A stretch of 64,000 bases of DNA from Lenzites betulinus (GCA_022264855.1 JABYQU010000028.1:372001-436000); one strand, 5' to 3'. Counted from the first letter of the stretch, positions 47,070-63,057 are shown. Notes: generated by a model from the sequence alone, not told the origin. Numbers and translations are program-made.

Positions 47070-47142
47070 GGCCGGCTGGCTCAGCTGGTTAGAGCATGGC
47101 GCTGTTGTGCCAAGGTCGTCGGTTCGACCCCGGCGCCGGCCA
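47070..47142 (+). tRNA. tRNA-like gene related to tRNA-Ile, with a 6-nt anticodon loop (possible pseudogene)
   Basis: The acceptor GGCCGGC pairs with GCCGGCC, the D arm is GCTC..GAGC, and the T arm GTCGG-TTCGACC-CCGGC is identical to that of the two tRNA-Ile genes. The anticodon stem is TGGCG/TGCCA with a G-T closing pair. Only six bases (CTGTTG) remain for the loop instead of seven. No intron is apparent. If CTGTT is read as positions 32-36 the anticodon would be GTT (Asn), but the body is Ile-like. A TTTT run starts five bases downstream. It is either a non-functional copy or an oddly folding gene. Confidence 0.6.
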
Positions 47143-47504
47143 ATTATTTTACGCTGCTGGAACTACTAACTTAGTTGACACGTAGTACTTAACGAAAGCA
47201 TACCAGCGGGTAATTTAAGACGTTCCCACGGTGGTCGCCCCCCTCATTAATATTAGAGATTCTGTACTAGAGTCCTTCCTCCTCATCCTCGTCGTCCCCA
47301 TCCTCCTCCTCCTCCTCCTCCTCCTCCTCGTTCTCGTCATATTTCTCATCATCTAAGGCTTCGACGCTTCTGTGGTCTAACTCGCTTGTAATCTCACTTC
47401 CGCTATAATATCTTGAACGGACTCAGGAGTACGCAGCTGGAGCTGTGCGCTCATCGTGCTCTCCCGCCTCCGTCCACTCACTTGGACTGGGAAACTCGCC
47501 GAAC
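47143..47504. other. Spacer with acidic-codon microsatellite upstream of the ATPase gene
   Basis: Holds the tRNA-like gene's T-run terminator, then a CTC/TCC trinucleotide run (about 47301-47329). On minus this would read as a poly-Glu tail ending at a stop near 47270, and a short minus frame (MSAQLQLRTPESVQDIIAEV from 47453) lies upstream of it. I could not join the two in frame, so no gene is called. Confidence 0.4.
47301..47329 (+). repeat. (TCC)n microsatellite
   Basis: About nine near-perfect TCC/CTC units between the tRNA-like gene and the ATPase gene. Confidence 0.8.
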
Positions 47505-51536
<4,032 letters not shown>

Positions 51537-51944
51537 GGCGCGGCGGGACGCGGGTCGTGGGTTTGGTAATATATATCATATTGCTGCTGTTGTGGGTCCT
51601 TGTGTGATCTTCTGTCTCTGTGAATCACGTCGGGGAACAACGCGTAAGATTTGCATATACATATGCATCGCGTTCGAAGAGTTATATTTAGTTGCGGATG
51701 GAAGTGAGCGCTACGCTGTAAGTTGGTACATAGTAGTAAGTTGCTGAACTCATGCGGCAAACAGGCAGGACTATGGGTAGTATCGGCATCGCTGAATTGT
51801 TTCAGTGGACTAACTTGCCCAAGACTCCTCGCCAGTTTATGGCGCATACGACGTGGCGGACACAGTATAGTAGTTCGCGGCGCGAAGCGGCGAAGTCTCC
51901 AGGATATGGGCGCTAAATATTGTGGACACTGGCGCTTTCGCACT
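51537..51944. other. Spacer downstream of the ATPase gene
   Basis: 3' flank before the start of the tandem duplication. Nothing recognisable. Confidence 0.45.
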
Positions 51945-53645
51945 CGCGTCTCTTCGTTCAACGGACTCACTCACTCTTCGTCTCTCTCGTAAAGAACATC
52001 GATATCTCTCGAACATAGTCATACTTAACGCCTCGAGCAGGCTACCTATCTATCCCCTGGTTCTTTGACCCTACGCAAATTGCTCCTCACCTCCGTACCC
52101 ACTGGCAGCCCGTCCGCGGATCCTGCACAACGTCTCGGGGCCTATACACGGCACACATCTCATCAGGTTTCTAGTCAATCCCCTCGGCATGAATAATACG
52201 ACTCCTGGCATACAAGAGAAATCTAGGTGTGCGCCCAGGAGGCAGCCGTATCTCTGTCGGACTCGAACGAGCCCGGTTTATGCGCGACTGCGACTTTTGC
52301 ACGGTGACAAAGCCAGTGTCGTCTTCTCGCTGATGCATGAAGCGTAGCTCCATCGGAGGCCACAGCCTCAACTTGTACTTCAAATGCATGCACTCAGGAA
52401 GGCTGAGGCGCGCTCGGATCACTTTGGAGCAGAGCTGATGCGTTACCGGGACTTGACGGGATTGCACCCCAATGGTGCCCACATGGCCGGCTTGGCACGC
52501 GCATATATGAGATTCTCGCTCACGACATGTTATCATTCAACATATGGGACTTGCAAGATGAGACGCCCACGGCGGACGACTATGGTGGGCTAGCCACAGC
52601 TGGGCCAATATTTACCGGCACGCCAGCACTTCTAGGTGGTGAGTGAGGTGTCGTTACTTAGCATCGCATTATGCATAGCGTCCGGAGTGTTGTTGGACTC
52701 CTTAGGCTCTGCCGCCGCCCACCATGAATATGTCCTCTCCTTTGGCTTGGCAGCGCACCTCCGATGTTTCGAAGCACAGTCTGTATCTCTGGCTCCCACA
52801 CAGAGCACACATCTACGTGAGATGGATCTCCTCCCGAGAGCCAAGTCATCCGGGATCCTCAATGTCCGACATATTTGAAGTATGTTGTCGGCCCCGCTGC
52901 CGCCCCAAAGGACCGCCCAAGCTAGCCACACCCTCTCAAGGCCCCTAGCCACACCTGGCGACCTTATTATGGACTAGATGCAGCTCCCAGCGGTGCTGCA
53001 CTCTCCGCGCCATCACGGCCGCGGTACCTATTGTACATACGCCACGAAGCGGTCCTTCGGGGTGCAACCTGACTCGGACGCGCGTCGCTCGCCGCCCGCC
53101 AGTACCCACAAGCCCTCTTTCGTCTGTCGACGTATAGTCCCCATGTCGGTTGTAAGCGTACTAGTGAAGGTGTATCACCCAGCGGCGCAGACAGCACGCG
53201 TCGGATTAAGCAGACAGCTGCCTCAGTGCGAAGGTTGGTAGTTCGCATGCATCCTTATAGTGTAACCCAACCTCACAGCCATCCCTCCTTCAGGAACGTC
53301 GCTACGCGATTCGCGTATGGCGGTGCCGCATATCAGGTCCAATAGAGGTATGCGCGCGCTGCTGTAACAGTGGCTCAACCCGCTAACCCTCGGAATCCTG
53401 TTGGAGCCTGCTTCCATGCCATATGGCTTGAGGGTTGGCGTATGAAATACGGTGTGTTTTGCCAATGGCCGAGGTGTCGGAGGAGCTCCGAGTCTGGAGA
53501 ATGCGGGAACTCGAAATTAGCGGGGCGGGTGGCAATGGCAAACCTTGTCATGTGTACATTGGGGCGGCTGCTACCACAAGAGATCCCTTTGCGTTGCGTG
53601 GTAGGTGGTTGCTGACTTGGGTATCTAGCGCTAGGGCGTGGATGC

Positions 53646-53652
53646 TATAAAA
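53646..53652 (+). promoter_or_regulatory. TATA box of the first nuclease-like gene
   Basis: TATAAAA lies about 60 bases upstream of the ATG at 53711. The same element at the same distance is kept in the second copy. Confidence 0.6.
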
Positions 53653-53710
53653 CGCACACTGGCCCCGGGGAGGCTCGCTATCCAGCACTGCGAGCGACTC
53701 ATCGCCTGCT

Positions 53711-56700
53711 ATGTTACTACCTCTGCGAGTTGCGCTCCTGCTTTCACCCTTCTGGGGCGTTGCCTCAGCCTCCACCATCTCAGTACCTCCCGAACCTGGT
53801 GCTCTCAATGTTCGCGCCACTGTTGCTGGCTCTTGCATCTCCGCTCCGGATACATCTTGTGTTTCTCTGGTTGGACTGTGTGTGACGAAGATTATCACTG
53901 GACAGGTCAGTGGCGTTGGTCATTTTCCCGACCATATTGTAATGCTCACTGGAACACCTGTCGTCTAGGTGGGTTCCACCGCATTCTGGAGCGACAACGT
54001 TTGTGCCGCTGCAGCGACATGTGCCTCAGTCAGTATTTCCTGCTAGACGAAATAGCAGTCAGGCTGACCTTCCCATAGATGGCATCTGTTCTCGATGCTG
54101 CATGCTGTGCCGGAACGTGTCATCAGCCTACTGACATTGCTAGCCTGGACTACACTAATGTGAGTCCACGGTGGTTATAGAAACTGACAATGTACTGAAT
54201 AGACAACAGGTGTACGCTACTATAGTGGGGGCTTGTGCTTTCCAACCCGGGGGCTGCTCTCTCACGTGGCGTAAGCTCGCTGCTCATTTCCATCCCTGCG
54301 AGAGTGCTGACTATCATTGTATAGAGCCGTTCGTTGACTGGTTCTACAACACTATCCAGGCGACGGGAACAAACCTTTACCCCGCGTAAGCACTCATTGT
54401 ATCGGACGCGGACGATGGTATCAACCATACCTCATCTCTACAGGTCCGGAGACGACGTGTTGGACAGGTGGCAGGAAATCGCAACCTGGACTGGGTTCTG
54501 CTCCGGCGACCGCTGCGTCGACGGCGCGATCCCCTACACCAACTTCAACGACTGGTACCACTTCTCCTCCTCCGTGACCGCGACCACGCCCGGCACGCCG
54601 CTCTACGTGCCCCTCTTCCCGACCCTGGACGACAACATGGACAACTGGACCCCGAATCTCCTCTGGCCGTGTCTGATGGACGACCCGGCCGACTGCTGGT
54701 GGGACTACGGCCCGCCGCCCCCGGACACCGTCCAGCCGGACGTGGCCGTGCTCGCTACGTTCAAGCAGCCTACGGCCGACCCTGCGCTACACCAATGGGC
54801 GACGTTCACCGTGGAGGTCGCAGACGCAAACGCTACGGGCTCGTTGCGGTTCGGCCGCGCCAAGCACCAGCCGCCGAACCTGCCCCCGCCTGTCTACGTG
54901 AACGGCGAGCTTCTCCCCCTCGTGCTGAATGGCAAGCCGGTACAGTGGAACGTCACCGCACGCCCCGACGAGGCCAAGGTGGGGCGTCCCGCCCCGCGCG
55001 CCCCGCTGACTGTTGCGGCGAGCACATACGCGCGCCGCGCCAACACGACGACACAAACCAAACGCGCGATCACCCCGGACATGTGCAAGCGAGAGGTCGA
55101 CGTGCCCGCGACGCTGCCGACGCTCACTTACTTCTGCCCGCACTTCCCGGGCATCTGCGAGAACATCCGCTCGCACTCCTCGTGGGACGCGACCACGGAC
55201 GAAATGGAGCTCACGTACGACCCGTTCGACAGCGGCAAGCGACGCAAGAAGGTGTGCACGAAGAAAGTGAAGGACGAGATGCAGGCCGCGGGGAAGTGCG
55301 ATCCGCTCCAGCACGACCCGAACTACTGGAAGGTGTGTTCCTGTGCTGCCCTTTCAATACCGAACGACCGCTGACGAGAGCGCTGTGCAGGTCTCATGCG
55401 ACGAGTTCCCTTTCAGCTCATCGCTCGAAGGCGGTGACGGGAACAGTGTCACCAAGGCAGTCACCAATGCGGAGCAGGACCTGCAGGGCACGCTGCAGTC
55501 CTCCCTCACGCAGCTCAGGACCGTGGCGCACAACGGGAAGACCTCGTGGGGAAAGCCGTTCAAGTGCCACAAGTACATCGTCAAGCTCTCCGACACGATC
55601 CCCGCGGGCGCACCCGCGGCCGCGATCGGCAGCGTCGACGCCGGGTCGGCGTTCTTCGCTTCAGGCGAGACGTTCCGCTACGCCACCAGCAGCAACGCCC
55701 TGAACCCCGTCCCACCCGCGTTCGACGTGGACACGCCGTACGACGTCTCCCAGACCGCGATGCGCATCCCGAAGACGCTCACCGATATTGACTGCAGCCC
55801 GCCGCGCCCGCCTTGCTCCTCCGGACAGAGTCCCGCCGCCGCGGACGCCGTGCTGGAGGCGCAGGACGACAAGGACCTTGAGCCCGAGCCTTCGGCGGTA
55901 GAGGATGACGCGAACCCGACCCCAACTGCGCCGCCGGATGTGGAGGCAGCGCTGGAGAAACGCCAGGGATCTTGCACTATTCCGACCACCAGGCCACCTT
56001 TGCCCACCTCGTCCGCAGAGGCGTCCTCCATTGCCGACGCTAGCTCAAGCGCTGCTGCTGCTGCAGCTGTGGCCGCCGCGGCCGCCCTTTCGTCTGCTAC
56101 CAACCCTATCCCGGCCCAAGCTGCTGCCGCGGCCGCGGCCGTCATTGCGGCAAATGCTCTCGGTCCTGCCGCAGCCGCCTTGGTAAGTGGTGTGTCTTTG
56201 TGTTACGCATCACCGTTTACTGACTTTCATTTGTTCAGGCTGCGGCAGCGAGCGACGCTTCCCTCGCATCTGCTATTGCGGCCTCGGAGGCTGCCGTCGT
56301 AGCTGCGCAGAGCGCGTTGAACTCGATCTTCTCGCTCGGGCCCAACGTTGCAGATTGGCTCAACGACGTTAAGAACCAGGCAAGTGCGACGCACGCTGTC
56401 ATTTTGTTTCCTATGCTCATTTGGTATGCAACAGGTATCTTCGGCTGCCGCCGCCGTCACGACCGCGCTCGAGTCGTCTTCCAACGTCGTGAAGCCAGCC
56501 ACACCCGTGCCCCCGGACGTCGACCCCAGCAGAAACCCGACCGTCAACGCGGGCCCGCCCGCCAGCGCCCCGCCTGCCGCATGCTTCGGCGCGGGCTCGC
56601 ACGGCTTCCTCAAGATCGGCGACTCGTACTTCACGAACGAGAACGGGAAGGCGCCCGCGACGCTCGTCGACGTCGGCTCGAACGCGTTCTTCGGGCTCAC

Positions 56701-56989
56701 GCTGCCCACGACGCGCACGCTTGCGCCGGTGCAGGGCTGCAACGGGGTGTACGTGTGGAACAACGGCGCGCCGCTGCAGGCCGAGTTCCAGGTCAACTGT
56801 GGGACGATGGAGCTCGGGAGCTTCTGGAACGGCGTGAAGCAGGCGTGCTATGCGTACTCGGACGCGAGCTCGCCCGGCACGTTCTCCGTCTTGTGCGGGA
56901 ACAGCGTGGGCAGCATCTACTCTTGCTTGCAGCAGAGCGGTTCGTTCGGCAGTTTGTACCCTGCCTTCATCAACTGGGCGACGTCTTGA
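53711..56989 (+). CDS. Secreted multidomain protein with NucA/NucB-type deoxyribonuclease region (copy 1)
   Basis: About 940 residues in at least eight exons. The start MLPLRVALLLSPFWGVASAS is a signal peptide. A cysteine-rich N-terminal part follows (SCISAPDTSCVSLVGLCVTK, FWSDNVCAAAATCAS, VLDAACCAGTCHQPTDIASL). Residues about 150-450 contain GFCSGDRCVDGAIPYTNFND, PCLMDDPADCWWDYGPPPPD, and a Kex2-like QTKR. They continue with TYFCPHFPGICENIRSHSSW and HDPNYWK. The next exon begins VSCDEFPFSSSLEGG with NAEQDLQG, which matches the D-E-x-P-F-(A/S)-S...E-G-G signature I associate with the NucA/NucB DNase family. Then come a second Kex2-like site (EKRQGSC), a long alanine-rich segment, and a C-terminal cysteine-containing domain (ACFGAGSHGFLKIGDSYFTN, QGCNGVYVWNNGAPLQAEFQ, GSIYSCLQQSGSFGS) ending FINWATS at 56989. 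A possible role is extracellular DNA breakdown; activity is untested. Confidence 0.8.
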
Positions 56990-57040
56990 GAGCGCTGGGA
57001 TCTGAATGTACTATGATGGACACATAGTGTATATATAGTA

Positions 57041-57466
57041 GTTGAGGCCTGAGGTGTGGCTGCTCTCGTCTATCTCTAGGTCTGCCGCGGAGATAAGCTG
57101 GCCAAGTGTTCGTACGGAAAACTCTCAGAGTTGCAGTCTCGATCGGCATCTCTGTGACCAGAAGAGTCTGGTGGATACGCTCGAATAGGGGGGAGATTGT
57201 ATCCACTTGCAGACGGACGTTGGCACGGCGCAGGCGGTGGCGCCACTTGCTCGTTGTTGACGGAATATCCGGCACTATGGCAATTTGGTATAATATTCAA
57301 CACTCAGCCGTAAGGAAGAGATACTTGTGAATTGATGCGATAAAAACTGTACGCATTCAAAAGGAATGACTGTCTTCCGCAGAACTTGAGGTTGCTTTAC
57401 GAGCCTATGGAGAGCTTTGCTCTAGATCTGAGATCTGATCATCGAGCAAGGGACTCCGGGACTTGC
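57041..57466. other. Junction between tandem units
   Basis: About 0.4 kb between the 3' flank of copy 1 and the start of unit 2. No gene; a possible extra inserted stretch. Confidence 0.4.
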
Positions 57467-58940
57467 GTCTCTTCGTCTCTTAACTCATTCACTCTCCGTC
57501 TTTTTTGTAAAGATCATTGCTCGGAGATCATCATACTGAACGCCTCAAGCTACGTCCTTTCTTCTTTCTCCTTGGTCCGCTCCTGTATCCCGCCCGTCCT
57601 GCATACCAACGCCTACACACGAGTGACACGACGCACATTTCATTGCCAGTGGGCTTCCGATCATTCCGAATCATCACTCAGTCACGCAGTTACTCCAGCG
57701 GGCCTGAATAATACGATTTCTCAGCATGCACGAGACATCCAACTGTGCGTCTAGGAGGCAGCGATATGTCTGTCGGACGACGGGACCGGTCTATGCGCGT
57801 TTGCGACTTCTCCGCGGCGGCATTGTCTTCTCGCTGACGCATGATGCGTAGCTGCACGGAGGCCACCGCTTGTACTACAAATGCATGCACTCAGGCGCGT
57901 TCGGATCATCTTTTGACTCACCCGAAGCAGAGCTTATGCGTAACTGGGACCTGGCAGGAGTTCATCCCAACGGTGTCCACACGGCCTACCTGGCACGCGC
58001 ATCTTCTCGCTGACGACATGCCATTGGGTGAGGAGACGTTTCTCGGCATCGCATATTTAATAGCGTCCGGAGTGCTGATGGATTCCGTAGAGTTCGGTAG
58101 GTACTGCTGCCGCCCACCATGAATATATCCTCCTCTTTGGCTTGGCAGTAACCCTTCGAGGTTCCGAATCGGAGGTGCAGTAGCATCTCCGATTCTCAAA
58201 CAGAGCCTATCTACGTAAGATCGATCTCCCGCTGAGTAGCCAACTCATCCGGGATCTTCGAAGTCTAGCGGGCCCGCTGCCGTCTCACAGAACCGCTCAG
58301 TTCAGCCACGCATGATCCCCTAGCCAGACCTAGCCACCTCGCTATGGTCTAGATGCAGCGTCTATCGGCGCTGCACTCTCCGCGCCATCACGGGCGCGGT
58401 ACCGATTGTATGCAACGACCTGACGCGGGTCCGAGTCGCTCGCTAACACACCCACTGGCACCAGCGCTCTCGACAATGTCTAGTTGCACGATCGGGGGCG
58501 TAGTAAAGTTGCACCACCTGGCAGCGGCACAGACAGCATGCGTCAACTCTAAGCAGGCAGCGGCCCCAATGCGAAGATTAGTAGTTCGCATGTAACATCA
58601 TAGCTAAACCCAGCCTCACAGCCATCCCTGCCCTAGGAACGCCGCTACGGGATTCGCGTATGGCGGTGCCGTAGATCGCGATCAGGTTTGATAGAGGTAC
58701 GCGCGCGCTGCTGTAATAGTGGCTCAATTGTCGAACTCACGGAATCCCGCTAGAACCTGCTTCCATGCCATATGGCCTGCAGGTGGGCGTATGAAATACA
58801 ATGTGGTTTGCCAATCGCCGACCTTTGTCATGTGTACTCTGAAGCGCTTGCTCGTACAGGAAATGCCTTTGCACATCAAGTTGCGCGGTAGGGCGGTAGG
58901 TGGTTGCTGACCTGGGCCTCTAGCGCTAGTGCATGAACGC

Positions 58941-58947
58941 TATAAAA
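58941..58947 (+). promoter_or_regulatory. TATA box of the second nuclease-like gene
   Basis: TATAAAA lies about 60 bases upstream of the ATG at 59002, conserved with copy 1. Confidence 0.6.
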
Positions 58948-59001
58948 CTCCCACCATGGGGGCTCCCCAGCCAGCATTGTGCGATCTACACCTCGCACAA
59001 T

Positions 59002-62000
59002 ATGCTACCTCTGCGGGCTGTACTCCTGCTTTCACCCTTCTGGGGTGCCGCCTCCGCTATCTCAGTGACCTCCGACGCCGGTGCTCTCAATGCTCGCGCC
59101 ACCGTGGCTGGCTCTTGCATCTCCGCCCCGGATACCTCCTGCGTTTCTCTGGTCGGGCTCTGTGTGACGAAGATCGTCACCGGACAGGTCAGTGCTTGCG
59201 TGGACCATTTTTCCCTATTGCGCTGCCATGCTCACTGAAATTTCTATCGACTAGGTCGGTTCTACTGCATTCTGGAGCGACAACGTTTGTGCTGCTGCCG
59301 CGACATGTGCTTCAGTCAGTATCTCTTTTCTAGATGGAAACGTACTTAGGCTAAGCGTCCCGTAGATGGCATCCGTTCTCGATGCGGCATGCTGTGCTGG
59401 GACGTGTCACCAACCTACCGATATCGCTAGCTTGGACTACAACAATGTGAGTAAACTAAACCGTGGTCATATATATTTTAACCGTACTGAATAGATAACA
59501 GGTGTATGCTACTATAGTGGGAGCTTGTGCTTTCCAACCCGGGGGCTGCTCTCTTACCTGGCGTAAGCTCAATGCGCTTCATCCTCTGAGTTTCTTGGAA
59601 ACTGCTGACTGTCCATCCACAGAGCCGTTCATCGATTGGTTCTACAACACGATCCAGGGGACGGGAACAAACCTTTTCCCCGCGTAAGCATTCCTCGTAT
59701 TGGACGAGGAAGACGGTGCTGACTGGGCCTCATCTCCATCAGGTCCGGAGACGACGTGCTGGATAGGTGGGAGGAAATCGCAACGTGGACCGGGTTCTGC
59801 TCCGGCGACCGCTGCGTCGACGGCGCGATCCCCTACACCAACCTCGACGACTGGTATCACTTCTCCTCCGCCGTGACCGCGACCACGCCCGGCACACCGC
59901 TCTACGTGCCCCTCTTCCCGACCCTGGACGACAACATGGACAATTGGACCCCGAATCTCCTCTGGCCATGTCTGATGGACGACACCGCTGACTGCTGGTG
60001 GGACTACGGCCCGCCGCCCCCGGACACCGTCCAGCCGGACGTCGCCACACTTGCTCGGGCTGTAGCGCTAAAACAGCCCACGCCCGACCGTGCGCCCCAC
60101 CAATGGGCGAAGTTCACCGCGAAGATCACCGACGCAAACGCGACGGGCTCGTTCCGGTTCGGCCTCGCGAAACATCAGCCCCCCAATTTGCCCCCGCCCG
60201 TCTACGTGAACGGCGAGCTGTTCCCCCTCGTGCTGAACGGAAAGCAGGTGCACTGGAACGTCACCGCACGCCGCGAAGAGGCCACAACCCGCGTCCTGGA
60301 ACGCTCCCCGTTGACCATCGCAGCGAGCACATATGCGCGGCGCGCAAACACGACAACGCAGACGCAGACCAGACGCGCAATCACACCAGACACGTGCAAG
60401 CGCGACGTCGACGTGCCCGACACGCTGCCGACGCTCACGTACTTCTGCCCGCACTTCCCCGGCATCTGCGAGAACATCCGCTCGCACGACTCGTGGGACG
60501 CGACCACGGACCAGATGGAGCTCACGTACGATCCGTTCGACAGTGGGAAGCGGCGCAAGAAAGTGTGCACGAAGGCGGTCAAGGACGCGATGCAGGCGGC
60601 GGGCAAGTGCGATCCGCTCCAGCACGACCCGAACTACTGGAAGGTGAGCCCCTGTCATGCCGCTCGTGTCATAAAGGAGGAGGACTTACGATAGCGCTGT
60701 ATAGGTCTCATGCGACGAGTTCCCTTTCAGTTCGTCGCTCGAAGGCGGTGCGGGGAACAGTATTGTCAAAGCGGTCACCAATGCGGAGCAGGACTTGCAG
60801 GGCACGTTGCAGTCCTACGTCACGCAACTCCGGACCGTAGCGCACAACGGGAAGACGTCGTGGGGGAAGCCGTCCAAGTGCCACAAGTACATCGTGAAGC
60901 TCTCCGACACGATCCCCGCGGGCGCGCCCGCGGAGGCGATCGGCAGTCTCGACGCGGGCTCCGCCTTCTTCGCGTCGGGCCAGACGTTCCGCTACGCGGT
61001 GAACAAGAACGTTCTGACGCCCGTTCCGCCCGCGTTCGACGTGGACACGCTGTACGACGTGTCGCAGACCGCGATGCGCATCCCGAAGACGCTCGGCGAT
61101 ATCGACTGCAGTCCGCCCCGCCCGCCGTGCTCTCCCGGGCAGAGTCCCGCGCTGGCAGCGGAGGTCGATGAGGTGGACTTCGAGGAGGACTTCGAGGAGC
61201 CCTCGGCTGTGGAGGACGACGCGACCCCGACCCCGACTGCGCCACCGGATGTCGAGGCCGCTGCGGCACTGGAGAAACGCCAGGCGTCGTCGTGTACTAT
61301 CCCGACCACGAAGCCGCCCTTGCCCACTTCGTCCGCAGAAGCATCGTCCATCGCCGATGCTAGTGCGAGCGCTGCTGCAGCTGCAGCTGCCGCGGCCGCG
61401 GCCGCACTTGCGTCCGCTGCCAACCCCGCCCCGGCGGAGGCTGCTGCTGCTGCTGCCGCCGTCGCTGCAGCGAGTGAGCTCGGTCCTGCTGCCGCCGCAT
61501 TGGTGAGTTATGTGTCGTGGTGTTTCATACTATCATTTTTTGACCTCAACTTTATCAGGCTCAGGCAGCGAGCGACGCTTCTCTCGCATCCGCTATCGCG
61601 GCCTCGGACTCCGCCGTTGTCTCAGCGGAGAGCGCGTTGAACTCCATCTTCTCGTTCGGCCCCAACCTTGCCGACTGGCTCAACGAGGTCAAGAATCAGG
61701 CGAGTACGCAGCTGCGATCCTTGTTTCTTATGCTCATCTAGCATGCACCAGGTCTCTTCCGCGACGTCCTCCGTCACAAACGCGCTCGACTCGTCTTCCA
61801 ACGTCGTGCAGCCCGCCACGCCCGTGCCCCCGGACGTCGACCCCAGCAAGAACCCGACGCTCAACTCTGGCCCGCCCGCTGGCGCCCCGCCCGCCGCATG
61901 CTTTGGTGCGGGCTCGCAAGGGTTCCTCAAGCTCGGCGACTCGTACTTTACGAACGAGAACGGGAAGGCGCCCGCGACGCTCGTCAACGTCGGCTCGAAC

Positions 62001-62306
62001 GCGTTCTTCGGGCTCACGCTGCCCACGACGCGCACGCTTGCGCCTCTCCCAGGCTGCAACGGGGTGTACGTGTGGGAGGACGGCGCAGCGCTGCAGGCGG
62101 ACTTCCAGGTGGACTGCTCGACGATGGAGCTGGGCAGCTACTGGGCCGGCGTGAAGCAGGCGTGCTATGCGTACTCGGAGGCGAGCTCGCCCGGCAGTTT
62201 CGCTGTCGTGTGTGGGAACAATGTGGGCAGTATCTACTCTTGCCTGCAGCAGGGTGGCTCGTTCGGAAATGTGGACCCTGCCTTCATCAACTGGGCGACG
62301 TCTTGA
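59002..62306 (+). CDS. Secreted multidomain protein with NucA/NucB-type deoxyribonuclease region (copy 2)
   Basis: Tandem paralogue of the gene at 53.7 kb with the same exon layout. The signal peptide is MLPLRAVLLLSPFWGAASAI, followed by the same cysteine pattern (SCISAPDTSCVSLVGLCVTK, FWSDNVCAAAATCAS). The middle domain has GFCSGDRCVDGAIPYTNLDD and PCLMDDTADCWWDYGPPPPD. A Kex2-like pair (QTRR) and the cysteine motif TYFCPHFPGICENIRSHDSW follow. The DNase-like exon starts VSCDEFPFSSSLEGG and keeps NAEQDLQG, with GKTSWGKPSKCHKYIVKLSD. It differs from copy 1 by an acidic insert before the second Kex2-like site (DEVDFEEDFEEPS, then LEKRQASS), a longer unbroken alanine run, and scattered substitutions. 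The C-terminal domain ends FINWATS at 62306. Both copies are open throughout, so both are probably functional. Confidence 0.8.
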
Positions 62307-62350
62307 GAGCGTTGGAGCCTGAGCGTATCACGGGTACTACATAGCGTATC

Positions 62351-63057
62351 TATGCATGTATCGTTCGGATCTGGTATATATATGCAGGATACACTGGCTG
62401 AACCCTACCGGCGGACGTTGGGTGACGCATCCATTCACTTAGTCAACTCAGCATGCCTGTTCGTTTATCTGTTCGCATACACCACGGGCGCTCAGCGCCT
62501 TAGTTCGCCCACGTTGAGATGCGCCGGAAACTTGGGCTGCCGGAGTTTCCCTGTAACTTGAAAACGGCTGATCAACGCCTTCAAGTTGCTCTTCCACGGA
62601 AAGGCCGCACAACCGACTCATTTCCCTCTGCTACTTTCCGAACTAATAAGGAAAGCATGCCTGTCGTATGCCCGGATGGTGGGCTGGCATCGAAATGCGA
62701 CTATAAGTTTGCTTTCAGGCTCATTTAATTTACAAAACAGGTGGTGTACGTCTGCACGAAACGTTTAAATTGGGATTAGGGTGTCCTTTCTCGACAAGTC
62801 GTCGGCGTAGTAATCATCATTACCTTGTGTGCAAGGTCACCTCCCGACAATTGAAGCGCATTTCGACCAGCGCCCGTCGGGCCGGCGCGCCGCCTCTCAA
62901 GCACCCCGCACACAAGGTTCGAGCCGCCGGCCCAGGCGGCATTTAGCTAGTAAACTTGCTGCTCTTGATATCTCTATAAACACATATAGGTTACTGCAGT
63001 ATTGCTATTAACGATGTCACTTAAATGTGAAAGTGCGGATTCAGTAAACAAAAACAA
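62351..63057. other. Intergenic region with a GC-rich potential hairpin
   Basis: No gene. At 62822-62832 and 62908-62918 ACCTTGTGTGC and GCACACAAGGT form an 11-base inverted repeat around a GC-rich 75-base stretch. A GCCGCC..GGCGGC hairpin follows at about 62924-62940. The T-run ACAAAAAC at 63048-63055 serves the minus-strand tRNA. Confidence 0.45.

Larger units (their letters stand above)
51945..57040 (+). repeat. Tandem duplication, unit 1
   Basis: This unit holds about 1.75 kb of upstream sequence plus the first secreted nuclease-like gene. It is repeated in the same orientation at about 57467-62350. Upstream similarity is clear in blocks such as TAGCGTCCGGAGTG, GCCGCCCACCATGAATAT and CTCTCCGCGCCATCAC. 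It is more diverged, with indels, than the coding part. No gene other than the nuclease was recognised in it. Confidence 0.85.
57467..62350 (+). repeat. Tandem duplication, unit 2
   Basis: Direct repeat of unit 1. It opens with TGCGTCTCTTCGTC and TCATTCACTCTCCGTC, matching the start of unit 1 near 51950. It ends just after the second nuclease-like gene. The upstream part is shorter than in unit 1 through several deletions. Confidence 0.85.

Noticed and set aside
47270..47453. Small minus-strand gene with an acidic poly-Glu tail
   Set aside because: The two candidate exons cannot be joined in frame with GT-AG sites, and the tail is a microsatellite.
54468..55703. 411-codon plus-strand frame
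   Set aside because: An Arg/Pro/Ala-rich shadow of the large exon of the first nuclease-like gene. The equivalent shadow exists in copy 2 at 59998-60840.
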